From Neorhizobium sp. SHOUNA12A (GTDB lineage: Bacteria; Pseudomonadota; Alphaproteobacteria; Rhizobiales; Rhizobiaceae): DNA of 64,000 bases. This document shows, piece by piece, positions 47,110 to 58,393 of this stretch; within the stretch, counting starts at the first letter, position 1; every line of letters starts with the position of its first letter. The notes under the pieces were generated by a model. The model made no database searches and was not told the origin of the DNA. It saw nothing but the letters and a program-made list of their open reading frames with translations. Position numbers and translations under genes: made by a program. The stretch is taken from NCBI RefSeq assembly GCF_023006505.1, contig NZ_JALBGV010000012.1, positions 1 through 64,000 on the forward strand, in the 5' to 3' direction.

Positions 47110-50100
47110 ATGGCCGTCAGGCAGAATCCGAAACGGGAAAAACAGATCGAAAGCGCACGCAAGATCGTTGCTGCGAGCAAGGGGCCGCATCTCGACCCGC
47201 TCATCCTGTTCGCCCGGGCCAGCACTGACGACCTCGAAAGCTATACGCCGGAAATGCTGGCGCTTTCCGCCAATCATGCAGCCGAGCGGCTGATGGCCTG
47301 GACCCGGATTCGGGCCGATATCACGGTCGAACCGATCGCCGGTGTCGCGCCGGACGGTATTCCGGTCTCGGTGCTGACCGTCGTCGACCGCAACATGCCC
47401 TTCCTCTTCGACTCGGTCATGGGCGAGGTGACCGCAACCCACCGCGATCTTACCATGGCGGTTCATCCGATCCTGGTCGTGGAGCCCGGCAAGGACCCGG
47501 CGCTCCGCTCCAACGAACAGCCCGGTAACCCGGCTCATCATGTGAGCCTCATCCAGATCCATCTGTCGCCGCTCAACGAGGAACAGGCGGCTTCGCTCAC
47601 CGAGCGTATTCGTTACATCCTCGACCAGGTGCATCTGTCGATCACCGACTGGGGCTCCATGCTGGAAGTCCTCGACGGCGCCGCCAAGCAGCTCAACAAC
47701 TCGACAAGCCGCCGCAAGGCCGACCGCGACGAGGCGCTCGCCTTCCTGGACTGGCTGCGCGACGACAACTTCACCTTCCTTGGCATGCGCGAATACGTCT
47801 ATTCCGGCAAGGGCACTGAGGCCAAGGTCGAACGCGGCAAGGGCCGCGGTCTCGGCATCCTCTCCGATCCGGATGTTCTGGTGCTGCGCCAGGGCAAGGA
47901 CGCGGTGACGACCACCCCGGAAATCCTCGAGTTCCTCGACGGCCCCGATTTCCTGATTGTCACCAAGGCGAACGTGAAATCCGTGGTGCACCGCCGCGCC
48001 TATATGGATTATGTCGGCGTCAAGCGCTTCGACGAACAGGGCGAAGTTGTCGGCGAACTTCGTGTCGTCGGCCTTTTTACGGCAACCGCCTATACTCACT
48101 CCGTCCGCGACATCCCTCTCCTGCGCGCCAAGACCGGCCGGGTCGAAGAGCAGTTCGGCTTCGACCCCGACAGCCATTCCGGCCGAATGCTGGAAAACAC
48201 GCTCGAATCCTATCCGCGCGACGACCTTTTCCAGATCGATGTCGATCTGCTCGCCCGCTTCTGCGAGCAGATCATGGCATTGAGCGAGCGTCCGCGCGTC
48301 CGGGTCCTGCCGCGCATCGACCATTTCGACCGTTTTGTCTCGGTGATCGTCTACGTGCCCCGCGAGGACTACAATTCCCTCGTCCGCGAAAAGGTCGGCG
48401 ACTACCTGACCAAGGTCTATGATGGCCACGTCTCTGCCTATTATCCGGCTTTCCCGGAGGGCGGCGTCGCCCGCGTCCACATGATCATCGGCAGGCGCGG
48501 CGGCAAGACCCCGAGGATAGCGCAAGCCAAGCTCGAGGAAGCGATCCGGCTCATCGCCACGCCCTGGGAAGACCGCTTCGCAGCGCTTGCGGAGAAGGGG
48601 CCGCGGCTCACCGTCACCCAGGCCTTCCAGGAAGCCTTCTCGCCCGAGGAAACCTTCGCCGACCTGCCCGACATCGCCGCTTGCGCCGCCGGCGAAACGA
48701 TCCGCATCGCCTTCTATCGCCGCCCGGGCGACCCCGCCAGCACCGTGTCGCTGAAGATCTTCCACAAGGACCGGCATCTGTCGCTCTCCCGGCGTGTGCC
48801 GCTCCTCGAAAATCTCGGGTTCCACGCCGTCAGCGAGCAGACGTTCGAAATCCAGGTGGGGCCGGAAAACGACCGCAGCCAAGTCGTCCTCCACGACATG
48901 GAACTGCAGCTCGGTGATGGGCGTGAGGTTGACCTGTCGCGTGAAGGCTTGGCTCTGGAAGAGGCCTTCCTCTCAGCCTTCGAAGGCCTGATCGACAATG
49001 ACGGCTTCAACCGGCTGGTTCTGCTGGCCGGCCTGTCAGCTCGCGAAGTCACGGTGCTGCGTGCATATTCCCGTTATCTGCGGCAGACCGGCATCGTTTA
49101 TTCGCAGGCCTATATCGGCGATACGCTGGTGAAATACCCGGCCATATCCGCCGCCATCTTCCGCCTCTTCCGCGATGGTTTCGACCCCAAGATCACTGAG
49201 AAGGCCCGCGTCAAGAAACTCACCGACCATCATGCGGAGATCGAGGAAGCGCTCGGCAACGTGCCGAACCTCGACGAGGACCGCACGCTTCGTCGTTTCG
49301 TCAATGCGGTCGATGCGACGCTCAGGACCAACTACTTCCAGCGCGACCCCAATGGGGCTCCATACCGGATGTTCGCCTTCAAGCTCGATCCGAAGCTGCT
49401 GGACGGCCTGCCGGAACCCCGGCCCTTCCGTGAAATCTTCGTCTACGGCACCGAGGTCGAAGGCGTGCATCTGCGCTTCGGCAAGGTCGCTCGCGGCGGG
49501 CTGCGCTGGTCGGACCGCGGCGAGGATTACCGCACCGAAATCCTTGGCCTTGTAAAGGCACAGCAGGTCAAGAACGCCGTCATCGTGCCGGTTGGCGCCA
49601 AGGGCGGCTTCTTCCCGAAGATGCTGCCGCCGGCAAGCGCGCGTGACGCGTTCTTCAATGCCGGCCGGGAAGCCTACAAGACCTTCATCCGCACCCTTTT
49701 GTCGATCACCGACAATATCGTCGGCGCCGACATCGTCGGGCCGCCGGATACGATCCGCCTCGATGGCGACGACCCCTATTTCGTGGTTGCCGCCGACAAG
49801 GGTACGGCGACCTTCTCCGACACCGCCAACGGCCTGGCGCAGGAAGCCGGCTTCTGGCTGGACGATGCCTTCGCCTCCGGCGGTTCGGTCGGTTACGACC
49901 ACAAGAAGATGGGCATCACCGCCCGCGGCGCCTGGGAGGCCGTGAAGCGGCATTTCCGCGAGAAGGACATCGACATCCAGACGACGCCATTCACGGTCGC
50001 CGGGGTCGGCGACATGTCCGGCGACGTCTTCGGCAACGGCATGCTGCTGTCGCGCAAAATCCGCCTCATCGCCGCCTTCGACCACCGTGATATCGTCATC

Positions 50101-51876
50101 GATCCGGATCCGGATATCGAAAAGTCATTCGCGGAACGCGAACGCATGTTTGCCCTGCCCCGCTCGAGCTGGCAGGATTACGACAAGTCGGTCCTTTCCG
50201 AAGGCGCAATGATCATTTCCCGCTCGGAGAAGTCGGTCAAGCTCACCAAGCAGGCGGCGGCCGCGATCGGCATCGACAAGACGACCGCAACGCCTTTCGA
50301 GATCATGACCGCGATCCTGAAAAGCCCGGTCGACCTTCTCTGGTTCGGCGGCATCGGCACCTATATCAAGGCGGCCTCCGAGACCGATACGGAAGTCGGC
50401 GATCGCGCCAATGACCCGATCCGCATCACCGCGGCTGAAGTGCGCGCCAGCGTCATCGGCGAAGGCGCCAATCTCGGCATGACCCAGAAGGGCCGTATCG
50501 CCTACTCCCTGAATGGCGGGCGCTGCAATTCGGATGCGATCGACAATTCCGCCGGCGTCAACTGCTCCGACGTCGAGGTCAACATCAAGATCGCCCTCAA
50601 TTCGGCCATGCAGGACGGCCGCCTGACCCGCGACAAACGCAACCAGCTTCTCGCCTCGATGACCGAGGAAGTCGGCCACTTGGTTCTGCGCAACAACTAT
50701 CTGCAGCCGCTGTCGATCTCGCTGACCGAACGCAAGGGTACCGGCAACCGCGAAGAGCTTTCACGGCTGATGTCCGTGCTGGAATCGCAAGGCCAGCTCA
50801 ATCGCAAGGTCGAAACTCTGCCCGACGACGCGGAGCTTGCGGAGCGTTATTCCTCCGGCAGACCGCTGACCCGACCGGAAATCGGCGTGTTGCTCTCCTA
50901 TTCGAAGATCGTCCTGTTCGACGCCCTGCTCGACAGCAGCCTGCCGGATGACCCCTATTTCTCGGCTGTCCTGAAGGCCTATTTCCCGGCCAAGATGCAG
51001 AAGGCTTACACGGGAGATATCCAGTCCCACCGCCTGCATCGAGAAATCGTCGCCACCACGCTCGCCAACGAGGCGATCAACCGCGGCGGCCCGGGTTTCA
51101 TACAGCAGATGAGCGACATGACCGGTGCCACGGCGGCAAATGTCGTCAAGGCTGCCTTCCTTGCCCGCGACGGCTTCGAACTTCCCAAGCTCTGGGCCGA
51201 GATCGATGCGCTGGATGGAAAAATCCCCGGCCAGCTGCAGAACGATCTCTACGCCCGCACCACCGAGACCTTCGCGGAAGCGACCCACCTCATCCTGCAG
51301 ACGCAGGTCGGCAGCGGTGATGTGGACGGCGCGATGAGCCGCCTCAAGGCCGCGATCAAGGGGCTGCGCTCGTCGCTCGCGGGCGAAGATTTCGTGGAAA
51401 CCGCAGCCCGCGCCTCGGAACTCGAAGCGCAGGGCATACCGGCATCGCTTGCCCGTGAAATCCTGTTGCTGTCGACGCTGGTCCTGGTGCCGGAGATCAT
51501 GCTGATCGCCGACCGCACCGGCGAAACCATGGCGCGCGCCACCGAAAGCTATTTCACCGTTACCGAAACCTTCCGCATCAACCGGCTGATCGGCGCAGGC
51601 GAACGCATCAGCACCTCGGAACACTATGAGAGCCTGGCGCTCTCCCGTAGCCTGCAGCAGCTCGCCTCGGCGCGCCGCGATATCGTCATCGCCGCGATGA
51701 CTGCCCATCCGAAGGAGAAAAAGCCGCTGGAAGCTTGGGTCGGCGGCGATCGGGTGCGAGTGAACCGCATCGGCGCCGAACTGGTGACCTTGAGCGAAAG
51801 CGGTGAACTGACGCTTCCCAAGATCACCGTCGCGGCCGGCCTCCTGAGCGATCTTGCGCACGGTCGGGCGATGTAG
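47110..51876 (+). CDS. gdhZ: NAD-specific glutamate dehydrogenase, large (180 kDa) type
   Basis: 1588 residues, as expected for the GDH-180 class. The N-terminal ~700 residues are regulatory (ACT-like). The catalytic part holds KVARGGLRWSDRGEDYRTE near 795, VPVGAKGGFFPKML near 830, VVAADKGTATFSDTAN near 895 and VAGVGDMSGDVFGNG near 965. It deaminates glutamate to 2-oxoglutarate with NAD, feeding carbon and releasing ammonium. The ATG has GGGGAGAGG upstream. It is followed 34 bases later by a transporter gene. Confidence 0.97.
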   Translation: MAVRQNPKREKQIESARKIVAASKGPHLDPLILFARASTDDLESYTPEMLALSANHAAERLMAWTRIRADITVEPIAGVAPDGIPVSVLTVVDRNMPFLFDSVMGEVTATHRDLTMAVHPILVVEPGKDPALRSNEQPGNPAHHVSLIQIHLSPLNEEQAASLTERIRYILDQVHLSITDWGSMLEVLDGAAKQLNNSTSRRKADRDEALAFLDWLRDDNFTFLGMREYVYSGKGTEAKVERGKGRGLGILSDPDVLVLRQGKDAVTTTPEILEFLDGPDFLIVTKANVKSVVHRRAYMDYVGVKRFDEQGEVVGELRVVGLFTATAYTHSVRDIPLLRAKTGRVEEQFGFDPDSHSGRMLENTLESYPRDDLFQIDVDLLARFCEQIMALSERPRVRVLPRIDHFDRFVSVIVYVPREDYNSLVREKVGDYLTKVYDGHVSAYYPAFPEGGVARVHMIIGRRGGKTPRIAQAKLEEAIRLIATPWEDRFAALAEKGPRLTVTQAFQEAFSPEETFADLPDIAACAAGETIRIAFYRRPGDPASTVSLKIFHKDRHLSLSRRVPLLENLGFHAVSEQTFEIQVGPENDRSQVVLHDMELQLGDGREVDLSREGLALEEAFLSAFEGLIDNDGFNRLVLLAGLSAREVTVLRAYSRYLRQTGIVYSQAYIGDTLVKYPAISAAIFRLFRDGFDPKITEKARVKKLTDHHAEIEEALGNVPNLDEDRTLRRFVNAVDATLRTNYFQRDPNGAPYRMFAFKLDPKLLDGLPEPRPFREIFVYGTEVEGVHLRFGKVARGGLRWSDRGEDYRTEILGLVKAQQVKNAVIVPVGAKGGFFPKMLPPASARDAFFNAGREAYKTFIRTLLSITDNIVGADIVGPPDTIRLDGDDPYFVVAADKGTATFSDTANGLAQEAGFWLDDAFASGGSVGYDHKKMGITARGAWEAVKRHFREKDIDIQTTPFTVAGVGDMSGDVFGNGMLLSRKIRLIAAFDHRDIVIDPDPDIEKSFAERERMFALPRSSWQDYDKSVLSEGAMIISRSEKSVKLTKQAAAAIGIDKTTATPFEIMTAILKSPVDLLWFGGIGTYIKAASETDTEVGDRANDPIRITAAEVRASVIGEGANLGMTQKGRIAYSLNGGRCNSDAIDNSAGVNCSDVEVNIKIALNSAMQDGRLTRDKRNQLLASMTEEVGHLVLRNNYLQPLSISLTERKGTGNREELSRLMSVLESQGQLNRKVETLPDDAELAERYSSGRPLTRPEIGVLLSYSKIVLFDALLDSSLPDDPYFSAVLKAYFPAKMQKAYTGDIQSHRLHREIVATTLANEAINRGGPGFIQQMSDMTGATAANVVKAAFLARDGFELPKLWAEIDALDGKIPGQLQNDLYARTTETFAEATHLILQTQVGSGDVDGAMSRLKAAIKGLRSSLAGEDFVETAARASELEAQGIPASLAREILLLSTLVLVPEIMLIADRTGETMARATESYFTVTETFRINRLIGAGERISTSEHYESLALSRSLQQLASARRDIVIAAMTAHPKEKKPLEAWVGGDRVRVNRIGAELVTLSESGELTLPKITVAAGLLSDLAHGRAM

Positions 51877-51910
51877 GACAACGGACCGAACTGGCTGATC
51901 CGGGGGAAAA

Positions 51911-53293
51911 ATGGCCGTTATTGATGTGGACGATGCGCCGGTGAAAACGAGCCGGCGCGGCATCTGGGGCTGGATGTTCTTCGATTGGGCAGCCCAGCCG
52001 TTTTTTACCGTCGTCACCACCTTCATCTTCGGTCCCTATTTCGTTGCGCGGCTGACCGAGGATCCGGTTTCCGCACAGGCGGCGTGGAGCAACATGGCGA
52101 CGATCTCGTCGCTGGTCATCGCCGTCTTCTCCCCGGTCCTCGGTTCGATCGCCGACCAGGCCGGTCCGCGGAAACCCTGGATCGCCTTTTTTGCGGTGAT
52201 CAAGATCGTTTGTGTTTCGGCCCTCTGGTTCGCGGCGCCCGGCTCGCCGATCATCTGGCCGATGATCTTCATGATCTTCGCGTCGATCGCCGCGGAATTT
52301 TCGACCGTCTTCAACGATTCGATGATGCCGCGGCTGGTCTCCAAGGACGATGTCGGCCGCATTTCCAACGTCGCCTGGGGGCTCGGTTATCTCGGCGGCA
52401 TGATCGTACTGATCGCCGTCGTGGCGCTGCTCGCCGCCAATCCCGAAAGCGGCAAAACGCTGATCGGCATCCCCCCGCTTTTTGGCCTCGACCCGCATCT
52501 CGGCGAAGACGCGCGCATCACCGGGCCGATCTCGGCCTTCTGGTATTTCCTCTTTATCCTGCCGATGTTCTTCTTCACGCCCGACGCCAAGAAAGGTCTG
52601 CCGCTCGCCGCGGCGGTCCGCTCCGGCATAAGGGAGCTCAGCGGCACGCTGCGGGACCTGAGGCAGCGTACCGGCATCACGAAATTCCTGGTCGCCCGCA
52701 TGCTTTACCAGGACGGCGTCAACGGCCTGCTGATCCTCGGCGGCACGTTCGCAGCCGGCATGTTCGGCTGGGCGACGATCGAGATCGGCATCTACGGCAT
52801 CATCCTGAACGTCGTGGCGATCTTCGGCTGCATCGTCGCCGGCTGGCTCGATCGCCTGCTCGGCTCGAAGATCGTCGTGATCATCAGCCTCGTTCTGTTG
52901 CTGGTGGCAACCCTCGGCATCATTTCCACCGGCCCCGGCTTCGTCTTTTTCGGCCTTCTGCCGCTCTCGGCAGAGGACAGCGGCGGCCTGTTCGGCACCG
53001 CAGCCGAAAAAGCCTATATCCTGTTCGGATTGCTGATCGGCCTCGCCTTCGGCCCCGTCCAGGCTTCGTCCAGGTCCTATCTCGCCCGCAGCGTCAGCCT
53101 TTCCGAGACCGGCCGCTATTTCGGCATCTACGCGCTCTCCGGCCGCGCAACGAGCTTTCTCGCCACCCTGTTCTTTTCAGTGATGACCTATGCCAGCGGT
53201 TCAGCCCGGCTCGGCATGGCGACGCTGCTGATCTTCCTCGTGGCCGGGTTGCTGATGCTGTTTGCGACGCCTTATCCGGCCAACAGGAAGTAG
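51911..53293 (+). CDS. MFS transporter, UMF1 (Atg22-like) family
   Basis: 460 residues with about twelve hydrophobic segments. The start MFFDWAAQPFFTVVTTFIFG near residue 18, with SPVLGSIADQAGPRKPW near 75 and FGPVQASSRSYLARSV late, are hallmarks of the UMF1/Atg22 group. These are thought to export amino acids; the substrate is unknown here. CCGGGGG lies 6 bases before the ATG. Being just downstream of gdhZ, it may be co-transcribed. Confidence 0.88.
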   Translation: MAVIDVDDAPVKTSRRGIWGWMFFDWAAQPFFTVVTTFIFGPYFVARLTEDPVSAQAAWSNMATISSLVIAVFSPVLGSIADQAGPRKPWIAFFAVIKIVCVSALWFAAPGSPIIWPMIFMIFASIAAEFSTVFNDSMMPRLVSKDDVGRISNVAWGLGYLGGMIVLIAVVALLAANPESGKTLIGIPPLFGLDPHLGEDARITGPISAFWYFLFILPMFFFTPDAKKGLPLAAAVRSGIRELSGTLRDLRQRTGITKFLVARMLYQDGVNGLLILGGTFAAGMFGWATIEIGIYGIILNVVAIFGCIVAGWLDRLLGSKIVVIISLVLLLVATLGIISTGPGFVFFGLLPLSAEDSGGLFGTAAEKAYILFGLLIGLAFGPVQASSRSYLARSVSLSETGRYFGIYALSGRATSFLATLFFSVMTYASGSARLGMATLLIFLVAGLLMLFATPYPANRK

Positions 53294-53316
53294 GCGGGTA
53301 GCTTTCTGGTTGGGAT

Positions 53317-53348
53317 GTGGATCCTCGGGTCGAGCCCGAGGATGACGG
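53317..53348 (+). repeat. Short palindromic repeat, copy 1
   Basis: GTGGATCCTCGGGTCGAGCC and the following CGAGGATGACGG form a palindrome (ATCCTCGGG with CCCGAGGAT, 5-base loop). Such GGATCCTCGGG elements are dispersed in rhizobial genomes. It is in inverted orientation to copy 2, about 83 bases away. Confidence 0.85.
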
Positions 53349-53431
53349 AGTATGCGGAAGCGCATGGCGAAAACAGGAAGCGTTACAGCTGACCCAAATG
53401 CTGCTTTGGGTGGCTCTCAAAAACCTCCCCG

Positions 53432-53464
53432 CCGTCATCCTCGGGCTTGACCCGAGGATCCACG
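53432..53464 (-). repeat. Short palindromic repeat, copy 2 (inverted)
   Basis: CCGTCATCCTCGGGCTTGAC continuing CCGAGGATCCACG is the reverse complement of copy 1 apart from two or three loop bases. The pair lies between two convergent genes and could end transcription or be a mobile palindromic unit. Confidence 0.85.
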
Positions 53465-53495
53465 CCGCACGCTCAGAGCATACCATCCAGCAACA

Positions 53496-55112
53496 TCAGT
53501 GCCGGAAATGCCGCATTCCGGTAAACACCATCGCCACGCCATGTTCGTCGGCAGCGGCGATCACCTCGTCGTCACGCATCGAACCACCCGGTTGGATAAC
53601 CGCCGTGGCGCCAGCCGCAATCGCCGACAGCAGGCCGTCCGCGAACGGGAAGAACGCTTCCGAGGCGACCGCGGAACCCTTGGTCATCGGTTCGGCCCAG
53701 CCCATCGCCTTTGCCGCTTCTTCCGCCTTGATGCCGGCGATGCGGGCGGAATCGATGCGGCTCATCTGGCCAGCACCGATGCCGGCCGTCTGGCCGTTCT
53801 TGGCGTAGACGACCGCATTCGACTTCACGTGCTTGGCGACCTTGAAGGCGAACTTCATGTCTTCGAGTTCGGTCGGCGTCGGAGCGCGCTTGGTGACGAC
53901 GCGCAGGTCGATATCCTCGACCATGCCGTTGTCGCGGGTCTGGACCAGCAGGCCGCCTGAAACGGTCTTCGCGGTCAGGCCGCGCGAGCGCGGGTCCGGC
54001 AGGCCGCCGGTCACCAGCAGACGCAGGTTCTTCTTGGCGGCGATGATCGCCTGAGCCTCGTCGGAAACCGCTGGCGCAATGATCACTTCCGTGAACAGCT
54101 TGACGATCTCTTCGGCCGTCTCGGCGTCCAAAAGCTGGTTGACCGCGATGATGCCGCCGAAGGCCGAGGTGGAATCGCAGGCGAGCGCCCTGAGATAAGC
54201 TTCCTTGAGGCTCGGACCCGTTGCCACGCCGCAGGGGTTGGCGTGCTTGATGATCGCGCAGGCCGGCGCCTTTTCGGGCGAGAACTCGGCGATCAGCTCG
54301 AAAGCGCCGTCGGTGTCGTTGATATTGTTGTAGGAGAGCTGCTTGCCCTGCAGCAGTTTTGCGGTCGCGACACCGGGGCGGTTTTCACCGGTCACGTAGA
54401 AGCCGGCGCTCTGGTGCGGATTCTCGCCATAACGCATCTCTTCCTTCAGCACGCCGCCGATTGTGCGGTAGCGCGGGATCTCGATGTCAAGCGCTTCGGC
54501 GAACCAGTTCGAGATCGCCGTGTCGTAGGCGGCGGTGCGGGCATAGGCCTTCGCCGCGAGCTTCTGGCGGAAGGCATAGACCGTCTGGCCATCGTTCGAA
54601 CGCAGCGCCTCGATGAGGGCAGGATAGTCGGAAGGATCGGTAACGGTGGTCACATAGGCATGATTCTTGGCCGACGCGCGGATCATCGCCGGACCGCCGA
54701 TATCAATATTTTCGACCGTCGTCGGGTAGTCGCCGCCAGCGGCGCGCACTTCCTCGAACGGGTAGAGATTGATGACGGTAAGATCGATGCCCTCGATGCC
54801 GTGTTCCTTCATCGCCGCGACATGTTCCGCATCGTCGCGGATCGCCAGCAGGCCACCATGTACCGTCGGATGCAGCGTCTTCACCCGGCCATCCATGATT
54901 TCCGGAAAACCCGTGACTTCGGATACGTCGGTAACGGCAAGACCGGCGGCAGCGATCGCCTTGTGGGTACCACCCGTCGACAACAGCTTCACGCCCTGCT
55001 CGGTGAGCGCCTGGGCAAGCTCGATGATACCGGTCTTGTCGGAGACCGAGAGCAGTGCGGTGCGAATCCTGATGCGATCGGGAGCGGGGATTTTCTTGGA
55101 AACGACGGCCAT
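53496..55112 (-). CDS. purH: Bifunctional AICAR transformylase / IMP cyclohydrolase
   Basis: 538 residues. The N-terminal IMP cyclohydrolase has [13 protein letters not shown] near 15, [11 protein letters not shown] and [16 protein letters not shown] near 75. The C-terminal transformylase has [12 protein letters not shown] near 215, [12 protein letters not shown] near 270 (Lys-His) and [12 protein letters not shown] near 480. It makes the last two steps of IMP synthesis. I use [16 protein letters not shown] lies 6 bases upstream. The longer frame to 55175 is not supported. Confidence 0.97.
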   Translation of the reverse strand: MAVVSKKIPAPDRIRIRTALLSVSDKTGIIELAQALTEQGVKLLSTGGTHKAIAAAGLAVTDVSEVTGFPEIMDGRVKTLHPTVHGGLLAIRDDAEHVAAMKEHGIEGIDLTVINLYPFEEVRAAGGDYPTTVENIDIGGPAMIRASAKNHAYVTTVTDPSDYPALIEALRSNDGQTVYAFRQKLAAKAYARTAAYDTAISNWFAEALDIEIPRYRTIGGVLKEEMRYGENPHQSAGFYVTGENRPGVATAKLLQGKQLSYNNINDTDGAFELIAEFSPEKAPACAIIKHANPCGVATGPSLKEAYLRALACDSTSAFGGIIAVNQLLDAETAEEIVKLFTEVIIAPAVSDEAQAIIAAKKNLRLLVTGGLPDPRSRGLTAKTVSGGLLVQTRDNGMVEDIDLRVVTKRAPTPTELEDMKFAFKVAKHVKSNAVVYAKNGQTAGIGAGQMSRIDSARIAGIKAEEAAKAMGWAEPMTKGSAVASEAFFPFADGLLSAIAAGATAVIQPGGSMRDDEVIAAADEHGVAMVFTGMRHFRH

Positions 55113-55198
55113 CGGTCTCTCCTGGAAACGCGCCGCGGAACCCGGCGCAAAGGTAAGATGGCCGCCCGTTAGCACAGCTTGGCAGAAGAAGAAACGGC

Positions 55199-56881
55199 CT
55201 ATTCGCCGCGTCTCAGCATCCAGCGTATTTCCGAGGTCTCCGGCGGAGAAAACTCGATGACCAGCTGCTGGCTCGGCCGCACCCCGGAGACGTCCGCAAA
55301 GAAGATATCTTCATCGATCATTACCTGAAGCCCCGGTGCCGCAAAGATCCAGGTCTCGCCATCCGGCGCACGCATGGTGACGCTTTCCTCGTCCCGCCGC
55401 GAGAGCGTGATCACGGGATGGATGTGGAAACGTGCAACCGCGAAGAAAGCCTCGTTATCGGGCGCCTCGCCCTCGGGCAGGAAAAGCCGGTCATGTCCCT
55501 TGATCTTGTTGCCCTTCGCATTGAGGCCGATTTCACGCTCGTGGAAATAACCGAACTGATGGACGTAGCCGTCATGGCTGGCGCGCAGCCAGTCATTGCC
55601 ATGCATGTCGTCCCAGCGCTCCACCTCCACCTCCGAAACGCCGCCGAGCAGCATGGAGCCCGCGAAGCGGGACCGGATGATACGGCTGGACGATGTCTCG
55701 TTGAGCGTCACAGTCGAATGGGCAGGCGTCGAACGCGCCATATGCCGGTAGTTTCGTCCGGCATATTTCGGCGAGCCGCAATTGACGATGAAACGATGCC
55801 GGCCGGCCGACATCTCGAAGGAAAGACAACCCGCATGCGCGCCGCGGGAAAGCCCGGGGGACAGCGGACGACCGGTATCGACGATCAGCGTCGTGCCGTC
55901 CGCCGAGAGGCGATGATAGTTCATGTGCGGCAGCGCCTTGAACGGCTTGCCCGCCGTTTCGTCATAGCGCAGCACCGACATCAGCTCGCTCGCGGGCGTC
56001 GAGCTCGCACCGTTGAACAGCGCCAGATCGCCATCCTGGTGCCGGAAGAAGCGGAGCGCCGGATACATGCGATCGATCGTCGGGATGAGTTTTTGCGGCA
56101 GGTCGTGGCCGAGATTGATATAGGTCTGGCGAAGCGGCAGGAGATCGATCAGCAGGTCGAGCACCGCACGTGGATTGCGCGACACATGCCCGCCATCGGC
56201 AAGGATCTGGCGTTCCAGCTCCCGATCCAGCCGCCTGCCCTCACGACGGATATAGGCAGCCCGCGTCGGCATCGAGATCGAGGCCATGGCAAGCGCGATC
56301 CGAAGCCTCAGCCGCGTATCGCCCTCCGGCGTGCAGCCGGCTATCTTTCTCAGATAACGGACCTGGTAGGCGAGGCTTTTCATGAAGCGGCGGTAGAATC
56401 CGGCCTCTGCGCCCTGCAGCACCACCGTGGAATGCGAAAGCCAGGCGATCACCCGTTCCGCCGCGACATGCGCCTCCCAGGCAATGCCTTGCGGATCTCG
56501 GCCATAAAGCGCGATCCAGTCGGCGACCACCTGGCGGGCGCTGGCACAGGCAGCTTCCGTCTTGTTGGTGCGGATATGGCGCAGCCAGGCAAACGAATGC
56601 AGCCGCTCCGCCGCCGCCCGGGACGGCAGCTCGACGGAGAATGGCGATTGGCCATAGGTTTCGAGAATCCGCCCCGCGAGAGGGAACCGACCTTCCAGGA
56701 TTTCCTCCGCCACGAACGGGTCGAGTGCGCGCAGATCCGTCGGCGCGACAATCAGCCGATCCGGCACCTGCATGGAAAACGAGGTCACGGCCAGGCGAAA
56801 TCCGGCGGAACGCCGGCAAAGGCGCCGCCAGATTTCCCGCAAGCCGAAGGACAAAAGCCTCCGGCGATCCGCGAGCCGCAT
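55199..56881 (-). CDS. Heparinase II/III family protein
   Basis: About 560 residues. An alpha/alpha toroid N-terminal half contains [18 protein letters not shown] and [18 protein letters not shown]. The C-terminal beta-sandwich has [27 protein letters not shown] and [12 protein letters not shown], as in heparinase II/III domains. No signal peptide is obvious. It sits between rsmB and purH, a conserved placement in Rhizobiaceae. Family lyases cleave uronate glycans; its real substrate is unknown. A start at 56935 is possible. Confidence 0.85.
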   Translation of the reverse strand: MRLADRRRLLSFGLREIWRRLCRRSAGFRLAVTSFSMQVPDRLIVAPTDLRALDPFVAEEILEGRFPLAGRILETYGQSPFSVELPSRAAAERLHSFAWLRHIRTNKTEAACASARQVVADWIALYGRDPQGIAWEAHVAAERVIAWLSHSTVVLQGAEAGFYRRFMKSLAYQVRYLRKIAGCTPEGDTRLRLRIALAMASISMPTRAAYIRREGRRLDRELERQILADGGHVSRNPRAVLDLLIDLLPLRQTYINLGHDLPQKLIPTIDRMYPALRFFRHQDGDLALFNGASSTPASELMSVLRYDETAGKPFKALPHMNYHRLSADGTTLIVDTGRPLSPGLSRGAHAGCLSFEMSAGRHRFIVNCGSPKYAGRNYRHMARSTPAHSTVTLNETSSSRIIRSRFAGSMLLGGVSEVEVERWDDMHGNDWLRASHDGYVHQFGYFHEREIGLNAKGNKIKGHDRLFLPEGEAPDNEAFFAVARFHIHPVITLSRRDEESVTMRAPDGETWIFAAPGLQVMIDEDIFFADVSGVRPSQQLVIEFSPPETSEIRWMLRRGE

Positions 56882-56980
56882 CTTCAATCTGGACACTCCG
56901 CAGGAATCAGCCTCCGCCCCGCCGGCGGGAATCAACTATTAGATTGTTCGAAAGTATCGGTCCGTATGGTGAAGAAAGCC

Positions 56981-58393
56981 TTACCGGACCTGGAGCACGC
57001 TTGCGAAGAAGCCATCCATGCCGCCCACAAAATTTTCGCTGGCGGGCAGCATGGCCGGCGTAGTGCGGAATTCACCGAGCGGCGAGATCGCCCCTTCCAG
57101 CCCCGGCCAATCGTTGGGATCGACGGCCAGGCGTTTCAATTCCGGATGGTCCTTCAGCACGCGCACGACCAGTTCCTCCCCCTCCAACGAATCAAGCGAG
57201 CAGTTGGAGAAAACGATAAGGCCGCCCGGTTTCACCAGCGTGACGGCATGGCGCAGCATCTTTTCCTGCAGAGCCGCAAGCTTCGCCACATCCTCCGGCC
57301 CCTTGGTCCAGAGCACGTCCGGATGCCGGCGCGTCGTGCCGGTCGAGGAGCAGGGCGCGTCCAGCAGCACGCCATCCAGCAGTTCCGCCGGCTTGAATTC
57401 GAAAAGGTCGCCGCCGACCAGCTCCGCCTCGTAGCCGAGCCGCCCGAGATTTTCCTTGAGCCGTGCCAACCGGTTGACCGATTGCTCGACCGCGATCACC
57501 TTGGCACCGGCCGCAATCAGCTGCGCGGTCTTGCCACCGGGCGCCGCGCAGAGATCCGCGACCTTCTTGCCCTTCAGATCGCCGAACAGCTTTGCCGGAA
57601 TGCTGGCCGCAACATCCTGCACCCACCACACGCCATCTTCGAACCCTTCGAGCGCAGAAACCGCACCGTCAAAGGCCGCAAGGCGAATGCTGCCGGTCGG
57701 CAGAACCGTGCCGCCGAGCTTTTCAGCCCAGGCAGCTGGATCGGATTTGACCGTCAGGTCGATGGCGGCCGGAACGAGTTGGGCTTCGGCGATACGATCC
57801 GCTTCCACCTCGCCATAAAGGGCGACCAGGCGCTTGCGGAACCAGGCGGGCACCGGCGAGATGCTGGCGGTCGTGGCAAGGATCTCGTCCTTCTCCCGGT
57901 CCAGCCGGCGCAGGACAGCATTCACCAGCTTGGCGAAACGGCGGTTGCGCGGATCACGGTTGGCCTGTTCGACCGCAAGGTCGACGGCAGCATGCGGCGG
58001 CACGTCGAGATGCAGGATCTGCGCAGCAGCAATCACCAGCACGTGGTGAAGCGCCCGAGCGCCTTCCGGCAGCGGCGTGTCGATCAGCGATGCGATCGCC
58101 GCCTCGATGCGCGGCAGATGACGAAGTGCGGTATTGAGAATGGCGCGTGTCAGCGCCCGGTCGGCATCGCCCAACGCCCGATAGGCCGGATTGCCATGAA
58201 CGAGATCGAGCATGCCGTCGAGCGAGATTTTTCGGTCGATGACGGCCGCCAGAAGCTTGGCGGCTGTGACACGAACTTCGAGACCTGCCTTGAAGGGACC
58301 GCTCTCCTTCTCCGAGTGAGCCGGTTTCCTGCGCTGTTCGGCTGGTTTGCCCGCTGGCTTGTATGGCTTCTTGTTTTTTTTGTCTTCGTTCAA
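56981..58393 (-). CDS. rsmB: rRNA (cytosine-5) methyltransferase, RsmB/NOP family
   Basis: 470 residues. A NusB-like N-terminal domain (about 40-165) is followed by the methyltransferase: [16 protein letters not shown] near 270, [26 protein letters not shown] near 340, and [16 protein letters not shown] with the catalytic Cys near 400. It methylates 16S rRNA C967 in the E. coli family. A Lys-rich N-terminal tail precedes. Its ATG overlaps the htpX stop. Confidence 0.94.
   Translation of the reverse strand: MNEDKKNKKPYKPAGKPAEQRRKPAHSEKESGPFKAGLEVRVTAAKLLAAVIDRKISLDGMLDLVHGNPAYRALGDADRALTRAILNTALRHLPRIEAAIASLIDTPLPEGARALHHVLVIAAAQILHLDVPPHAAVDLAVEQANRDPRNRRFAKLVNAVLRRLDREKDEILATTASISPVPAWFRKRLVALYGEVEADRIAEAQLVPAAIDLTVKSDPAAWAEKLGGTVLPTGSIRLAAFDGAVSALEGFEDGVWWVQDVAASIPAKLFGDLKGKKVADLCAAPGGKTAQLIAAGAKVIAVEQSVNRLARLKENLGRLGYEAELVGGDLFEFKPAELLDGVLLDAPCSSTGTTRRHPDVLWTKGPEDVAKLAALQEKMLRHAVTLVKPGGLIVFSNCSLDSLEGEELVVRVLKDHPELKRLAVDPNDWPGLEGAISPLGEFRTTPAMLPASENFVGGMDGFFASVLQVR

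Noticed and set aside
46990..48894. 634-codon open frame opposite gdhZ
   Set aside because: Shadow of the glutamate dehydrogenase gene.
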